Of a stretch of DNA of 64,000 nt, positions 1 to 8,239 are shown one piece after another. This DNA is from an uncultured Bacteroides sp. GTDB lineage: Bacteria > Bacteroidota > Bacteroidia > Bacteroidales > Bacteroidaceae. Each line of letters starts with the position of its first letter. The stretch's first letter is position 1. A program made the translations under genes and the position numbers. The stretch lies in contig URWA01000014.1 in assembly GCA_900551445.1 (NCBI GenBank), forward strand, positions 16,470 to 80,469, read 5' to 3'. The notes beneath the pieces are model-generated. The model ran no database searches. It was given only the letters and a program-made list of their open reading frames with translations, and was not told where the DNA came from.

Positions 1-243
1 GACAATATTTCATTGGAGTATCGTCTGGATAATAGCGGAACACGATATGTCAAACTTTTCCACGACAAGAACTATGAAAGTATCCTCGATGGAGAAGTAA
101 CCGAAACAGGCGTAGGTATCGTATTGCGCAAGAAAGTAAGCAAGTTAGGTGAATTGTTTATTTTCAGGAAAAAAGAAAAAGCACCTGTTGAAGCTGTAAA
201 AAAAGAGGAAGATGAGAATGAAGACGAAAATAAAGATAAATAG
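1..243 (+). CDS. tamB: TamB, C-terminal end (partial)
   Basis: The reading frame is open from the first base of the window and ends at TAG 241-243, giving the last 80 residues of a longer protein. The visible part is a short beta-rich stretch followed by a highly charged tail rich in Lys and Glu. TamB is an inner-membrane-anchored periplasmic protein that works with a TamA-type Omp85 protein in outer-membrane assembly or lipid transfer. The assignment rests mainly on the next gene, a lipoprotein Omp85 (TamL) that starts 32 bases before this stop; tamB and tamL are commonly adjacent in Bacteroidota. No ATG start is visible because the 5' part lies outside the window. Confidence 0.6.
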   Translation, partial: DNISLEYRLDNSGTRYVKLFHDKNYESILDGEVTETGVGIVLRKKVSKLGELFIFRKKEKAPVEAVKKEEDENEDENKDK

Positions 244-2551
244 CCGTTTCCTGACAGGACTTCTGCTGCTCGTGATGATGGCTGCATGTTCTACCACCAA
301 GCATCTCCCGGAGGATGAGTTGCTTTACATAGGTACTCCCACACCTCAGATTGTAGGATACAACCCGGAGGATGAAGGGGAAGCAACCCTGGAAGAAGTA
401 CAGGGAGCTCTGAACGTGGCACCGAACAATTCGTTTTTCGGCAGCCCCAATCTTCGTATTCCTTTTCCTTTTGGATTGTGGGTCTATAACCGCTTTGAAC
501 GCTATGAAAAAGGTATCGGGAAATGGATTTTCAAGAAACTGGCAGCCGACCCTATCTATGTGTCGACGGTCAATCCGGAAACCCGTACCAAAGTGGCCAG
601 CAACTTGCTGCGCGAGAACGGTTTCTTCCAAGGAAACGTAACGGTAAAAGTAGATACGGCCAAAAATCCCAAGAAGGCCAAACTACTGTATACCATTTAT
701 ACGGGACAACGTTACAAACTGGATTCCATAAGTTACGTGGGCTTCTCTGGTAAAGCGGATACGCTGATTCAAGAATCCTATGAAAAACGCCTGCTCAAAA
801 GGGAGGATGAGTTTTCCGTCAGCAAACTGGACGAAGAAAGAAACCGGCTGGTGGAGCTGTTCCGCAACAACGGATATTACTATTATCGTTCCGATTTTAT
901 TACATTCCTGGCCGACACACTGATTCGCCCGGGATATGTCAATTTAAAAATCGTACAGAAGCAGAATATTCCGGAAGACGGATTGCGTACTTACTACATC
1001 GGGAATACGAAAATCAACTTAATCGGATACAATGGGGAACAGCCGGAGGACTCCCTGAATTTTCATAACTTCACCATCCACTATGCCGGGAAAAGACCAG
1101 GCATACGGTATGGAGTGCTTCGCCGACGTTTCCTGTACCGTAGCGGAGAAACGTATTCGCAAATACGCCAAGACTATACACAGCAGGCTTTGTCAAGACT
1201 GGGGGTATTCAAGTTCAATGACTTTAAATATACTCCCCGTCCGGGAAAAGACACCCTGGACATTACGGTCAATGCCATGTTCGACCTGCCTTATGACAGC
1301 GAGCTGGAACTGAATGTCACCACCAAAAGTACGAAACAGACGGGTCCGGGAGCAAAGTTCAACCTTTCAAAGAAGAATTTTAAAAGGATGGGTGCCTCAT
1401 TGAACCTGGAACTGTCAGGGTCTTACGAATGGCAGACCAGTTCTACGGTGGACGGTGAAAGTTCCGTAATGAATTCATACGAATTAGGAGCGGCGCTGTC
1501 ATTGAACTTTCCCCGACTGATCCTCCCGTGGATACGAAACCGGGTAGACCCGTTCCGCTTCCCGTCGGAAACTAATTTCAAGATTTATGCCGAACAATTG
1601 AATCGCGCCCGTTATTTCAAGATGTTATCATTCGGAGGAACCGTGTCCTACAGTTTCCAGCCTAAACGTAGCATCAAGCATACGGTCACACCGCTACATC
1701 TGGCCTTCAACACCTTACAGAACCGTACGGCCCGTTTCGACTCCATCGCAAATGCCAACCCGATGCTGTTCCATAGTTTGGATGACCAGTTCATTCCTTC
1801 GCTGACTTACACCGTTACCTACGACAACAGTTACCGGAAGAAAAAGAACCAGATATGGTGGGAAAACTCGCTGACCTCGGCCGGTAACGTAACGTCCATG
1901 ATTTATGCGGCCTTCGGGCAAAAATTCAGCACCAAGGACAAAAAACTGCTTGGGACCCCGTTCGCCCAGTTCCTGAAATACTCTTCAGAGGTCCGGTTCC
2001 TGCACCATATCAGTGAAAAACAGCAAATAGCCGCCCGCCTCATGGGAGGAGTCATCTGGGCATACGGGAACAAAACGATTGCACCCTACAGCGAGCAGTT
2101 CTATGTGGGAGGTGCCAACAGTATCCGTGCTTTTACAGTCCGTTCTATCGGTCCCGGAAGATTCCATCCTACGAACACGGCCAGCTATTCCTACGTGGAT
2201 GAAACCGGTGACATCAAACTGGAAGCCAATCTGGAATACCGTTTCCGTATTCTGTCGAATTTCATGGGAGGCAACCTGAACGGAGCCACTTTTCTGGATG
2301 CCGGCAACGTATGGCTGATGCGAAAAGACGAAGCCCGTCCGGGAGCAGAATTCAGTCTGGATAATTTCTTCGACAGCATTGCACTCGGAACAGGTGTTGG
2401 ACTACGCTACGACCTCTCCTTCCTCATCCTACGTCTGGACTTCGGAATCGCCCTTCACGTTCCTTATGAAACTGGTAAAAAGGGATATTACAATATTCCC
2501 CGGTTCAAGGACGGAATGGGTATTCACTTTGCCATAGGATACCCATTCTAA
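212..2551 (+). CDS. tamL: TamL, lipoprotein BamA/TamA-family outer membrane protein
   Basis: A 779-residue Omp85-superfamily protein. Residues 1-25 are a lipoprotein signal with Cys26 in a VMMAAC lipobox, so the N terminus should be lipidated; this is the mark of the Bacteroidota TamL type. POTRA-like repeats fill roughly residues 120-370 and a 16-strand barrel the rest. The barrel holds the GGANSIRAF segment, the counterpart of the VRGF loop, and FLDAGNVW near the end; the chain closes on an aromatic residue, as barrel proteins do. It starts inside the tamB frame (ATG 212, alternative ATG 218), which suggests translational coupling. The likely role is outer-membrane protein or lipid assembly together with TamB. 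Confidence 0.85.
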   Translation: MRMKTKIKINSRFLTGLLLLVMMAACSTTKHLPEDELLYIGTPTPQIVGYNPEDEGEATLEEVQGALNVAPNNSFFGSPNLRIPFPFGLWVYNRFERYEKGIGKWIFKKLAADPIYVSTVNPETRTKVASNLLRENGFFQGNVTVKVDTAKNPKKAKLLYTIYTGQRYKLDSISYVGFSGKADTLIQESYEKRLLKREDEFSVSKLDEERNRLVELFRNNGYYYYRSDFITFLADTLIRPGYVNLKIVQKQNIPEDGLRTYYIGNTKINLIGYNGEQPEDSLNFHNFTIHYAGKRPGIRYGVLRRRFLYRSGETYSQIRQDYTQQALSRLGVFKFNDFKYTPRPGKDTLDITVNAMFDLPYDSELELNVTTKSTKQTGPGAKFNLSKKNFKRMGASLNLELSGSYEWQTSSTVDGESSVMNSYELGAALSLNFPRLILPWIRNRVDPFRFPSETNFKIYAEQLNRARYFKMLSFGGTVSYSFQPKRSIKHTVTPLHLAFNTLQNRTARFDSIANANPMLFHSLDDQFIPSLTYTVTYDNSYRKKKNQIWWENSLTSAGNVTSMIYAAFGQKFSTKDKKLLGTPFAQFLKYSSEVRFLHHISEKQQIAARLMGGVIWAYGNKTIAPYSEQFYVGGANSIRAFTVRSIGPGRFHPTNTASYSYVDETGDIKLEANLEYRFRILSNFMGGNLNGATFLDAGNVWLMRKDEARPGAEFSLDNFFDSIALGTGVGLRYDLSFLILRLDFGIALHVPYETGKKGYYNIPRFKDGMGIHFAIGYPF

Positions 2552-2617
2552 CCTCCGGCAACCGGATTGACAAGAAAATTTAATGCATTTACAGACTATG
2601 GTATCAAAATAATTGCC

Positions 2618-2625
2618 TACCTTTG
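2618..2625 (+). promoter_or_regulatory. Bacteroidota -7 promoter element
   Basis: TACCTTTG matches the TAnnTTTG element 33 bases before the ATG at 2658. It lies inside the longest reading of the small downstream ORF, which argues for the ATG at 2658. No clear -33 TTTG is seen. Confidence 0.5.
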
Positions 2626-2657
2626 CAACGTTTTTTGAAGGTATTAAGGTTTGTGGA

Positions 2658-3062
2658 ATGAATAAGTGGAAGATTTTTGCTTTTTTATCAATAATCACTC
2701 TTATGACATTATTCATAGGAGGCAGCCTTTATACGCTCCATCCAGACTTTCTACAAGAAGCAAATGCAGTAAAAGAACAGACAGAAAACTGTATCCATCC
2801 CCATCCTGACTATACGACTTCAAAGGCAGTGGACTACTTGATTTCCAACGGGAAAACAGATATTCCACATAATTTTCTGTGCGTACAGGCCCAAAAGGAG
2901 TTTGACGGAAAATTTTTCCTGACCGCCTGCTGGATCAAAGAAAATTTCATGCGCAGGCCTCCTCTTTATTTACATACATCCTACCCTAGACATTCTAAAC
3001 ACCCTTATACGCATTTAAATCGAATCTACTATTTATATACCCTCGAAAAAATCCTGATTTAA
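2658..3062 (+). CDS. Hypothetical protein with one N-terminal membrane segment
   Basis: A 134-residue ORF that I do not recognise. Residues 6-24 form a hydrophobic segment that could be a signal anchor; the rest is soluble and contains three cysteines. The last ~35 residues, rich in Tyr, His and Arg, look like non-coding translation, so the original gene may be truncated or frameshifted. The TTG/GTG-like upstream extension to 2613 is rejected because it overlaps a promoter element. It lies between tamL and the nuo operon. It could also be chance: without it, 2552-3171 is a 620-base gap. Confidence 0.35.
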   Translation: MNKWKIFAFLSIITLMTLFIGGSLYTLHPDFLQEANAVKEQTENCIHPHPDYTTSKAVDYLISNGKTDIPHNFLCVQAQKEFDGKFFLTACWIKENFMRRPPLYLHTSYPRHSKHPYTHLNRIYYLYTLEKILI

Positions 3063-3081
3063 TACTATCTAAGATTCTTTA

Positions 3082-3133
3082 CTGTTTCAGATACCCCATT
3101 GGAACAAACAGAGGTTTGACGTATCGGAAACAG
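3082..3133 (+). promoter_or_regulatory. Stem-loop in the leader of the nuo operon
   Basis: CTGTTTCAGATAC (3082-3094) pairs with GTATCGGAAACAG (3121-3133) with one mismatch. A second 5-bp stem, CAAAC 3105-3109 with GTTTG 3114-3118, sits in the loop. It ends 38 bases before nuoA. No U-run follows, so it is not an ordinary terminator. It may act in mRNA stability or control of nuo expression. Confidence 0.45.
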
Positions 3134-3171
3134 CCACACCTATTTATGTATCATCAAAAATTCTTAGATAT

Positions 3172-3522
3172 ATGTTTTTTACATTTATTATTGTAGTTAT
3201 TCTGACAGCCGTCGTCCTTGTCGCTGCAGCTATGGCCATTGCGAAGCTACTTGCTCCGAGGTCATTCAACCCCCAGAAGGGAGAGCCGTACGAGTGTGGT
3301 ATCCCTACTCGCGGACAATCATGGGTACAGTTCAGAGCCGGTTACTACCTGTTCGCCATCCTGTTCCTGATGTTCGACATCGAAACGGTATTTCTTTTTC
3401 CGTGGGCAGTAGTGGCAAGTCAGGTAGGAGTATATGCACTGGTCAGTGTAGGATTCTTCTTGGTTGTCTTAATCTTAGGCCTGGCATACGCCTGGCGGAA
3501 AGGAGCGCTTGAATGGAAGTAA
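3172..3522 (+). CDS. nuoA: NADH-quinone oxidoreductase subunit A
   Basis: A 116-residue membrane subunit of complex I with three transmembrane helices (about residues 3-26, 60-80 and 88-108). The conserved loop PYECGIP (near residue 40), which lies at the quinone-site entrance, and the acidic FDIETVFLFPW segment (residues 68-78) are both present. It opens a ten-gene operon running to 13074. No TAnnTTTG element is obvious just upstream, so its promoter may lie further up or differ from consensus. Confidence 0.96.
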   Translation: MFFTFIIVVILTAVVLVAAAMAIAKLLAPRSFNPQKGEPYECGIPTRGQSWVQFRAGYYLFAILFLMFDIETVFLFPWAVVASQVGVYALVSVGFFLVVLILGLAYAWRKGALEWK

Positions 3523-4103
3523 AAAAAGCAACCTCCATCCGTTCTATGAAGTACGAAGACTTCAAGAACAATGATTATTTGGAGGAGATGGTACGTCGTT
3601 TGAACATGGACGGCGCAGGTATCATTTTAGGCACAGTAGACGAACTGATCAACTGGGGAAGAAGCAACTCTCTGTGGAGCCTTACTTTCGGAACCAGCTG
3701 TTGCGCCATTGAATTCATGGCACTTGGAGCAGCCCGCTATGACATGGCCCGCTTCGGATTTGAAGTAACCCGTAACTCTCCTCGTCAGGCAGACATGATC
3801 ATGGTACTGGGAACCATCACCTACAAGATGGCTCCGGTATTGAAGCGTCTGTACGACCAGATGGCCGAACCGAAATACGTGGTGGCAGTAGGCGGATGTA
3901 CCATTTCCGGTGGTCCGTTCATCAAATCCTATCATGTAGTAAACGGCATTGACAAAATCATCCCAGTCGACGTATATATTCCGGGATGTCCTCCACGGCC
4001 GGAAGCCTTCTTCTATGGAATGATGCAACTCCAGCGTAAAATCAAAGTGGAACGTTTCTTAGGAGGCGTAAACCGCAAAGAAAAAGAGGAATCAACCAAG
4101 TAA
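3513..4103 (+). CDS. nuoB: NADH-quinone oxidoreductase subunit B
   Basis: A 196-residue peripheral-arm subunit that carries the terminal iron-sulfur cluster N2. All four ligands are visible: Cys63-Cys64 in GTSCCAIEF, Cys129 in GGCTISGG and Cys159 in PGCPPRPEA. N2 passes electrons to quinone at the interface with the NuoD part of NuoCD and NuoH. The ATG overlaps the end of nuoA by ten bases, which indicates translational coupling. Confidence 0.97.
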   Translation: MEVKKATSIRSMKYEDFKNNDYLEEMVRRLNMDGAGIILGTVDELINWGRSNSLWSLTFGTSCCAIEFMALGAARYDMARFGFEVTRNSPRQADMIMVLGTITYKMAPVLKRLYDQMAEPKYVVAVGGCTISGGPFIKSYHVVNGIDKIIPVDVYIPGCPPRPEAFFYGMMQLQRKIKVERFLGGVNRKEKEESTK

Positions 4104-4111
4104 AAAAGAAA

Positions 4112-5737
4112 ATGCAAATGGAAATTGAAAAAATAAAAAGCATTACTCCTGAAGCGGAAATCAGTCAGGCCGGCGAAACGGTGGTCAAGATACCGGCAGA
4201 CAAGCTGCATGCCACAGCCAAAGCCTTGCATGACGACAAAGAGGAGCCTATGGATTTCTTGCGTGACATCGTAGGAATGGATTGGGGGGAAGAAGGGCTT
4301 GGAGCACTCTACCTTTTGGAATCTACCCGCACAGGAGCCAGAATCATCCTCAAATCAGTAACAGCCGACCGGGAAAAAGCATTTTTACCGACTGTCAGTG
4401 ATTTGTGGAAAACAGCCCTCATCAAAGAACGTGAAGTGTACGACTTTTTCGGTATCGTCTTCCTGAACCATCCGGATATGCGCCGCATCTTCCTGCGTGA
4501 AGACTGGAAAGGGTATCCGATGCGCAAGGATTATGACATGAACTCCAATCCGCTGCAGATGGACAACGAAGAGAATGCCGACCTTACTGACGAATACTTC
4601 CTCCGCCCGGACGGTACACTTGAGGGACGCAAAAACGTAGTGTTTGGAGAAGATGACTTCGTGGTGAACATCGGTCCACAGCACCCTTCTACACATGGTG
4701 TATTGCGTATGCGTACTTCTCTCGACGGTGAAAATATCCGCAAGATTGACCCGATTCTGGGTTACATCCACCGAGGCATCGAGAAAATGAACGAAAGCCT
4801 GACTTATCCGCAGACATTGGCCCTGACCGACCGTCTGGATTACCTGAGCGCCCATCAGAACCGCCACGCTTTGTGTATGTGCATCGAAAAGGCGGCAGGA
4901 ATCGAAGTCCCGGAACGTGCCCAGTACATCCGTACCATCATGGATGAGCTGCAACGTCTCGACTCTCACCTGTTGTTCTATTCTTGCTTGGTAATGGATA
5001 TGGGTGGACTGACTCCGTTCTTCTACGGTTTCCGTGAACGTGAGATGATTTTGGACATCTTCGAAGAAACCACCGGAGGACGTCTGATTCAGAACTATAA
5101 CATGATTGGCGGTGTGCAGGCTGATATTCATCCTACTTTCCAGCAGAAGGTGAAGGAATTCATCAAGCACCTGCGCAGTGTCATCCAGGATTATCACGAT
5201 ATCTTCACTACCAATGTCATCGCCGATACCCGTCTGAAAGGGGTGGGAATCCTGTCAAAGGAAGATGCTATTTCACTGGGTTGTACGGGAGGTACCGGAC
5301 GTGCTTCCGGATGGGCCAACGACGTGCGCAAGCATCATCCGTATGCTTTGTATGACAAGGTGGATTTCAAGGAAATCACTTATACGGAAGGCGACTCCTT
5401 CGCCCGTTACATGGTGCGTATGGACGAAATCATGGAATCCTGCCACATCATCGAACAGTTGATTGACAACATTCCGGAAGGTGAATTCCGCGCAAAGACC
5501 AAACCGATTATCAAGTTGCCGGAAGGCGTGTTCACTTCCTCGGTAGAAACCAGCCGTGGAGAGTTCGATGTCGTACTTGAGAGCCATGGAGACAAGGTGC
5601 CTTACCGACTGCACTACCGTTCTACGGGACTTCCATTGGTACATGCCATGGATACGATTTGCCGCGGAACCAAGATTGCCGACTTAATCGCCATTGGAGG
5701 TACACTCGACTTTGTCATCCCCGACATTGACCGATAA
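4112..5737 (+). CDS. nuoCD: Fused NADH-quinone oxidoreductase subunit C/D
   Basis: A 541-residue fusion. Residues 1 to about 150 resemble NuoC (30-kDa subunit), including ESTRTGARIILKS and REDWKGYPMRKDY. Residues ~185-541 are NuoD (49-kDa subunit), starting with VNIGPQHPSTHGVLR (His191), which forms part of the quinone cavity facing cluster N2, and ending in the conserved GTLDFVIPDIDR. NuoC and NuoD are separate proteins in many bacteria; fusion also occurs in enterobacteria and Bacteroidota. ATG 4112 follows a purine-rich stretch; ATG 4118 is an alternative start. Residue limits are approximate. Confidence 0.95.
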   Translation: MQMEIEKIKSITPEAEISQAGETVVKIPADKLHATAKALHDDKEEPMDFLRDIVGMDWGEEGLGALYLLESTRTGARIILKSVTADREKAFLPTVSDLWKTALIKEREVYDFFGIVFLNHPDMRRIFLREDWKGYPMRKDYDMNSNPLQMDNEENADLTDEYFLRPDGTLEGRKNVVFGEDDFVVNIGPQHPSTHGVLRMRTSLDGENIRKIDPILGYIHRGIEKMNESLTYPQTLALTDRLDYLSAHQNRHALCMCIEKAAGIEVPERAQYIRTIMDELQRLDSHLLFYSCLVMDMGGLTPFFYGFREREMILDIFEETTGGRLIQNYNMIGGVQADIHPTFQQKVKEFIKHLRSVIQDYHDIFTTNVIADTRLKGVGILSKEDAISLGCTGGTGRASGWANDVRKHHPYALYDKVDFKEITYTEGDSFARYMVRMDEIMESCHIIEQLIDNIPEGEFRAKTKPIIKLPEGVFTSSVETSRGEFDVVLESHGDKVPYRLHYRSTGLPLVHAMDTICRGTKIADLIAIGGTLDFVIPDIDR

Positions 5738-5793
5738 GATTTCGATTAAAAGGTGGACAACCATCACAGTAAAACTGAAAAATTAAAAGAAAT

Positions 5794-6885
5794 ATGTTTT
5801 TAGATTATTATAATTTCAGCCCGCTGCTCATGCAGATTCACGCCTTTCTGTGCAGTCTGATGCCCGAGTGGCTGGCACTTACCCTTGAAGGCCTCGTGGT
5901 CGGCGTGTTCATTCTCCTCATGTACGCCGTGCTGGCCATCATCCTTATCTATATGGAGCGTAAAGTCTGTGCGGCTTTCCAGTGCCGTATCGGTCCGAAC
6001 CGTGTAGGAGGAAAAGGCGGACTGTTGCAGGTTCCGGCCGACGTGTTGAAAATCCTGACCAAGGAAATCATCAGCCTGAAGAACTCCGACCATTTCCTGT
6101 ACAACCTGGCTCCGTTTCTGGTCATTCTGGCCTCTATCCTTACTTTCTCCTGCCTGCCATGGAACAAGGGAGGAGAAATCCTGCACATGAACATCGGTAT
6201 CTTCTTCGTGCTGGCAGCTTCTTCCATCGGCGTACTGGGTATCCTGCTGGCCGGATGGAGTAGTAACAGCAAATATACGCTGATTGGTGCCGTACGAAGT
6301 GGTGCCATGATTATCAGTTACGAACTTTCCATTGGCCTCAGCGTATTGACCATGGTGGTTATGAGCGGAGCCATGGACATCCAGACCATCGTGGAAGGAC
6401 AGGCCAACGGATGGAACATTTTCAAAGGACATATCCCGGCCATCATGGCATTCATCATCTACCTGATTGCAGGTAATGCAGAAGCCAACCGTGGCCCGTT
6501 CGACTTGGCCGAAGCGGAACAGGAGTTGACTGCCGGATACCATACGGAATATTCCGGTATGCACTTCGGATTCTTCTATCTGGCCGAATACCTGAACTTG
6601 TTTATTACAGCCGGTATTGCTACCACCCTGTTCCTGGGCGGATGGATGCCTTTGCACATTGCCGGACTTGACGGCCTGAACATGGTGATGGACTACATCC
6701 CCGGATTTGTCTGGTTTATCGGAAAGACCTTCTTCATCGTCTTCCTGCTGATGTGGATTCGCTGGACTTTCCCACGTCTGCGTATCGACCAGGTACTGAC
6801 ACTGGAATGGAAATACCTGATGCCGCTGTCACTGGTGGTGTTGTTACTGATGACCGTATGCAAAGTGTGCGGCCTGACATTTTGA
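5794..6885 (+). CDS. nuoH: NADH-quinone oxidoreductase subunit H
   Basis: A 363-residue membrane subunit with about eight transmembrane helices. It forms the quinone channel floor with NuoB and NuoD. Signatures seen are YMERKVCAAFQCRIGPNRVG (residues ~52-71), which interacts with the peripheral arm, and NRGPFDLAEAEQELTAGYHTEYSG (~231-254), the acidic loop thought to couple quinone reduction to proton pumping. It sits between nuoCD and nuoI, as in most nuo operons; nuoG, which usually comes before nuoH, is absent here. Confidence 0.97.
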   Translation: MFLDYYNFSPLLMQIHAFLCSLMPEWLALTLEGLVVGVFILLMYAVLAIILIYMERKVCAAFQCRIGPNRVGGKGGLLQVPADVLKILTKEIISLKNSDHFLYNLAPFLVILASILTFSCLPWNKGGEILHMNIGIFFVLAASSIGVLGILLAGWSSNSKYTLIGAVRSGAMIISYELSIGLSVLTMVVMSGAMDIQTIVEGQANGWNIFKGHIPAIMAFIIYLIAGNAEANRGPFDLAEAEQELTAGYHTEYSGMHFGFFYLAEYLNLFITAGIATTLFLGGWMPLHIAGLDGLNMVMDYIPGFVWFIGKTFFIVFLLMWIRWTFPRLRIDQVLTLEWKYLMPLSLVVLLLMTVCKVCGLTF

Positions 6886-6901
6886 TTAAAATTTTTTGAA
6901 T

Positions 6902-7351
6902 ATGAATGCATTGGAAGAATATTTGAAAGGATATGTCGGTGGAGTAAAAAGCCTGCTGGTAGGTATGCGTACCTCCATGAAGGTGTTCTGCCAGAAGAAA
7001 ATAACCGAACAGTATCCGGAAAACCGCCATACGACTCTCCATATTCCGGAACGTCACAGGGCCATGCTCGAAATGCCGGTCGATGAGAACGGAAACCACC
7101 GTTGCATTGCCTGCGGACTGTGCCAGATGAACTGTCCGAACGGAACCATCCACCTGACCACGGAAATGCGGGAAACCGAAGACGGCAAAAAGAAAAAAGT
7201 ACTGGTGAAATACGAGTACAACCTGGGATCATGCATGTTCTGCATGCTGTGCGTCAATGCCTGCCCGCACGATGCCATCCGGTTCACGAATGACTTCGAA
7301 AACGCAGTATTCCAGAAAGAGAAACTCGTAATGACACTGAACAAGAAATAA
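6902..7351 (+). CDS. nuoI: NADH-quinone oxidoreductase subunit I
   Basis: A 149-residue ferredoxin-like subunit with two 4Fe-4S clusters (N6a and N6b). The ligands are Cys68, 71, 74 and 78 (CIACGLCQMNCP) and Cys111, 114, 117 and 121 (CMFCMLCVNACP). It relays electrons to N2 in NuoB. A TTG two codons upstream (6896) keeps the frame open, but the ATG at 6902 is the sensible start. Because NuoEFG are missing, NuoI is the outermost redox subunit encoded here and is the likely docking point for whatever donor feeds the complex; that last point is inference. Confidence 0.96.
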   Translation: MNALEEYLKGYVGGVKSLLVGMRTSMKVFCQKKITEQYPENRHTTLHIPERHRAMLEMPVDENGNHRCIACGLCQMNCPNGTIHLTTEMRETEDGKKKKVLVKYEYNLGSCMFCMLCVNACPHDAIRFTNDFENAVFQKEKLVMTLNKK

Positions 7352-7367
7352 ATAAAACGAAACGGAT

Positions 7368-7883
7368 ATGAGTATATCACTTCAAGAAATCGTATTTTAT
7401 ATCGTAGGTGCCTGTATCATTGTCAGCTCCATACTGGCTGTCACTACAGGAAGACTGCTGCGTGCAGCCACTTACCTGCTGTTCGTGCTCTTCGGCACAG
7501 GAGCCATCTACGGAATTCTGGGCTACACCTTCCTGAGTGCGGTCCAGTTGATGGTGTACGCCGGAGGTATCGTGGTATTGTATGTGTTCTCTATCTTGCT
7601 GACCCAGTCGGACAAGAATATGAAATACAAGCAAAACCGGGCCAAACTTATCAGCGTACTGATTACCACCGTGGTGGGTGCCGTGCTGGTACTTTTCCTG
7701 GTCATGACCAACGGCTTTGCCCTGAACCTGATTCCACAGGGAGTGGAACTTCCGGTCGACCAGATCGGACACGCGTTGATTGGTACCGACAAATACCAGT
7801 TCGTCCTGCCGTTTGAGGCCGTCAGCGTATTGTTATTAGCTTGTATGATTGGTGCGATATTGATTGCACGCAAAGAAAAATAA
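7368..7883 (+). CDS. nuoJ: NADH-quinone oxidoreductase subunit J
   Basis: A 171-residue membrane subunit with five predicted transmembrane helices. The conserved segment LMVYAGGIVVLYVFSILLTQ (residues ~63-82), whose third helix carries the pi-bulge hinge in solved structures, is intact. It is part of the proton-channel chain between NuoH and NuoK and lies between nuoI and nuoK with short gaps, as expected. Confidence 0.95.
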   Translation: MSISLQEIVFYIVGACIIVSSILAVTTGRLLRAATYLLFVLFGTGAIYGILGYTFLSAVQLMVYAGGIVVLYVFSILLTQSDKNMKYKQNRAKLISVLITTVVGAVLVLFLVMTNGFALNLIPQGVELPVDQIGHALIGTDKYQFVLPFEAVSVLLLACMIGAILIARKEK

Positions 7884-7895
7884 TACAGTAAGATT

Positions 7896-8213
7896 ATGGA
7901 AATAGAAATTCATGTAGTTCACTACCTCGTCATCAGCACCATCATGCTTTTCTGCGGCATCTATGGTTTCTTCACCCGCAAGAACCTGCTGGCACTGCTG
8001 ATTTCAGTAGAATTGATGCTCAATGCGACCAACATCAATTTCGCGGTATTCAACCGTTATCTTTTCCCCGGACAACTGGAAGGACATTTCTTCAGCCTGT
8101 TCGGAATAGCCATCGCCGCTGCCGAAACCGCCGTGGCCATTGCCATCATTATTAATGTGTATCGCAACCTGAAACAGGTGCTTACCGATGATATAACCGA
8201 TTTGAAAGGATAA
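7896..8213 (+). CDS. nuoK: NADH-quinone oxidoreductase subunit K
   Basis: A 105-residue, three-helix membrane subunit. The conserved intramembrane glutamates are seen in SVELMLNATNINF (Glu near residue 36) and in AAAETAVAIAIII (Glu near residue 73). Both belong to the charged axis that carries protons across the membrane arm. Length and order are those of the family. Confidence 0.96.
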   Translation: MEIEIHVVHYLVISTIMLFCGIYGFFTRKNLLALLISVELMLNATNINFAVFNRYLFPGQLEGHFFSLFGIAIAAAETAVAIAIIINVYRNLKQVLTDDITDLKG

Positions 8214-8239
8214 CTTTCTTATACATTATTAAATTGCTT

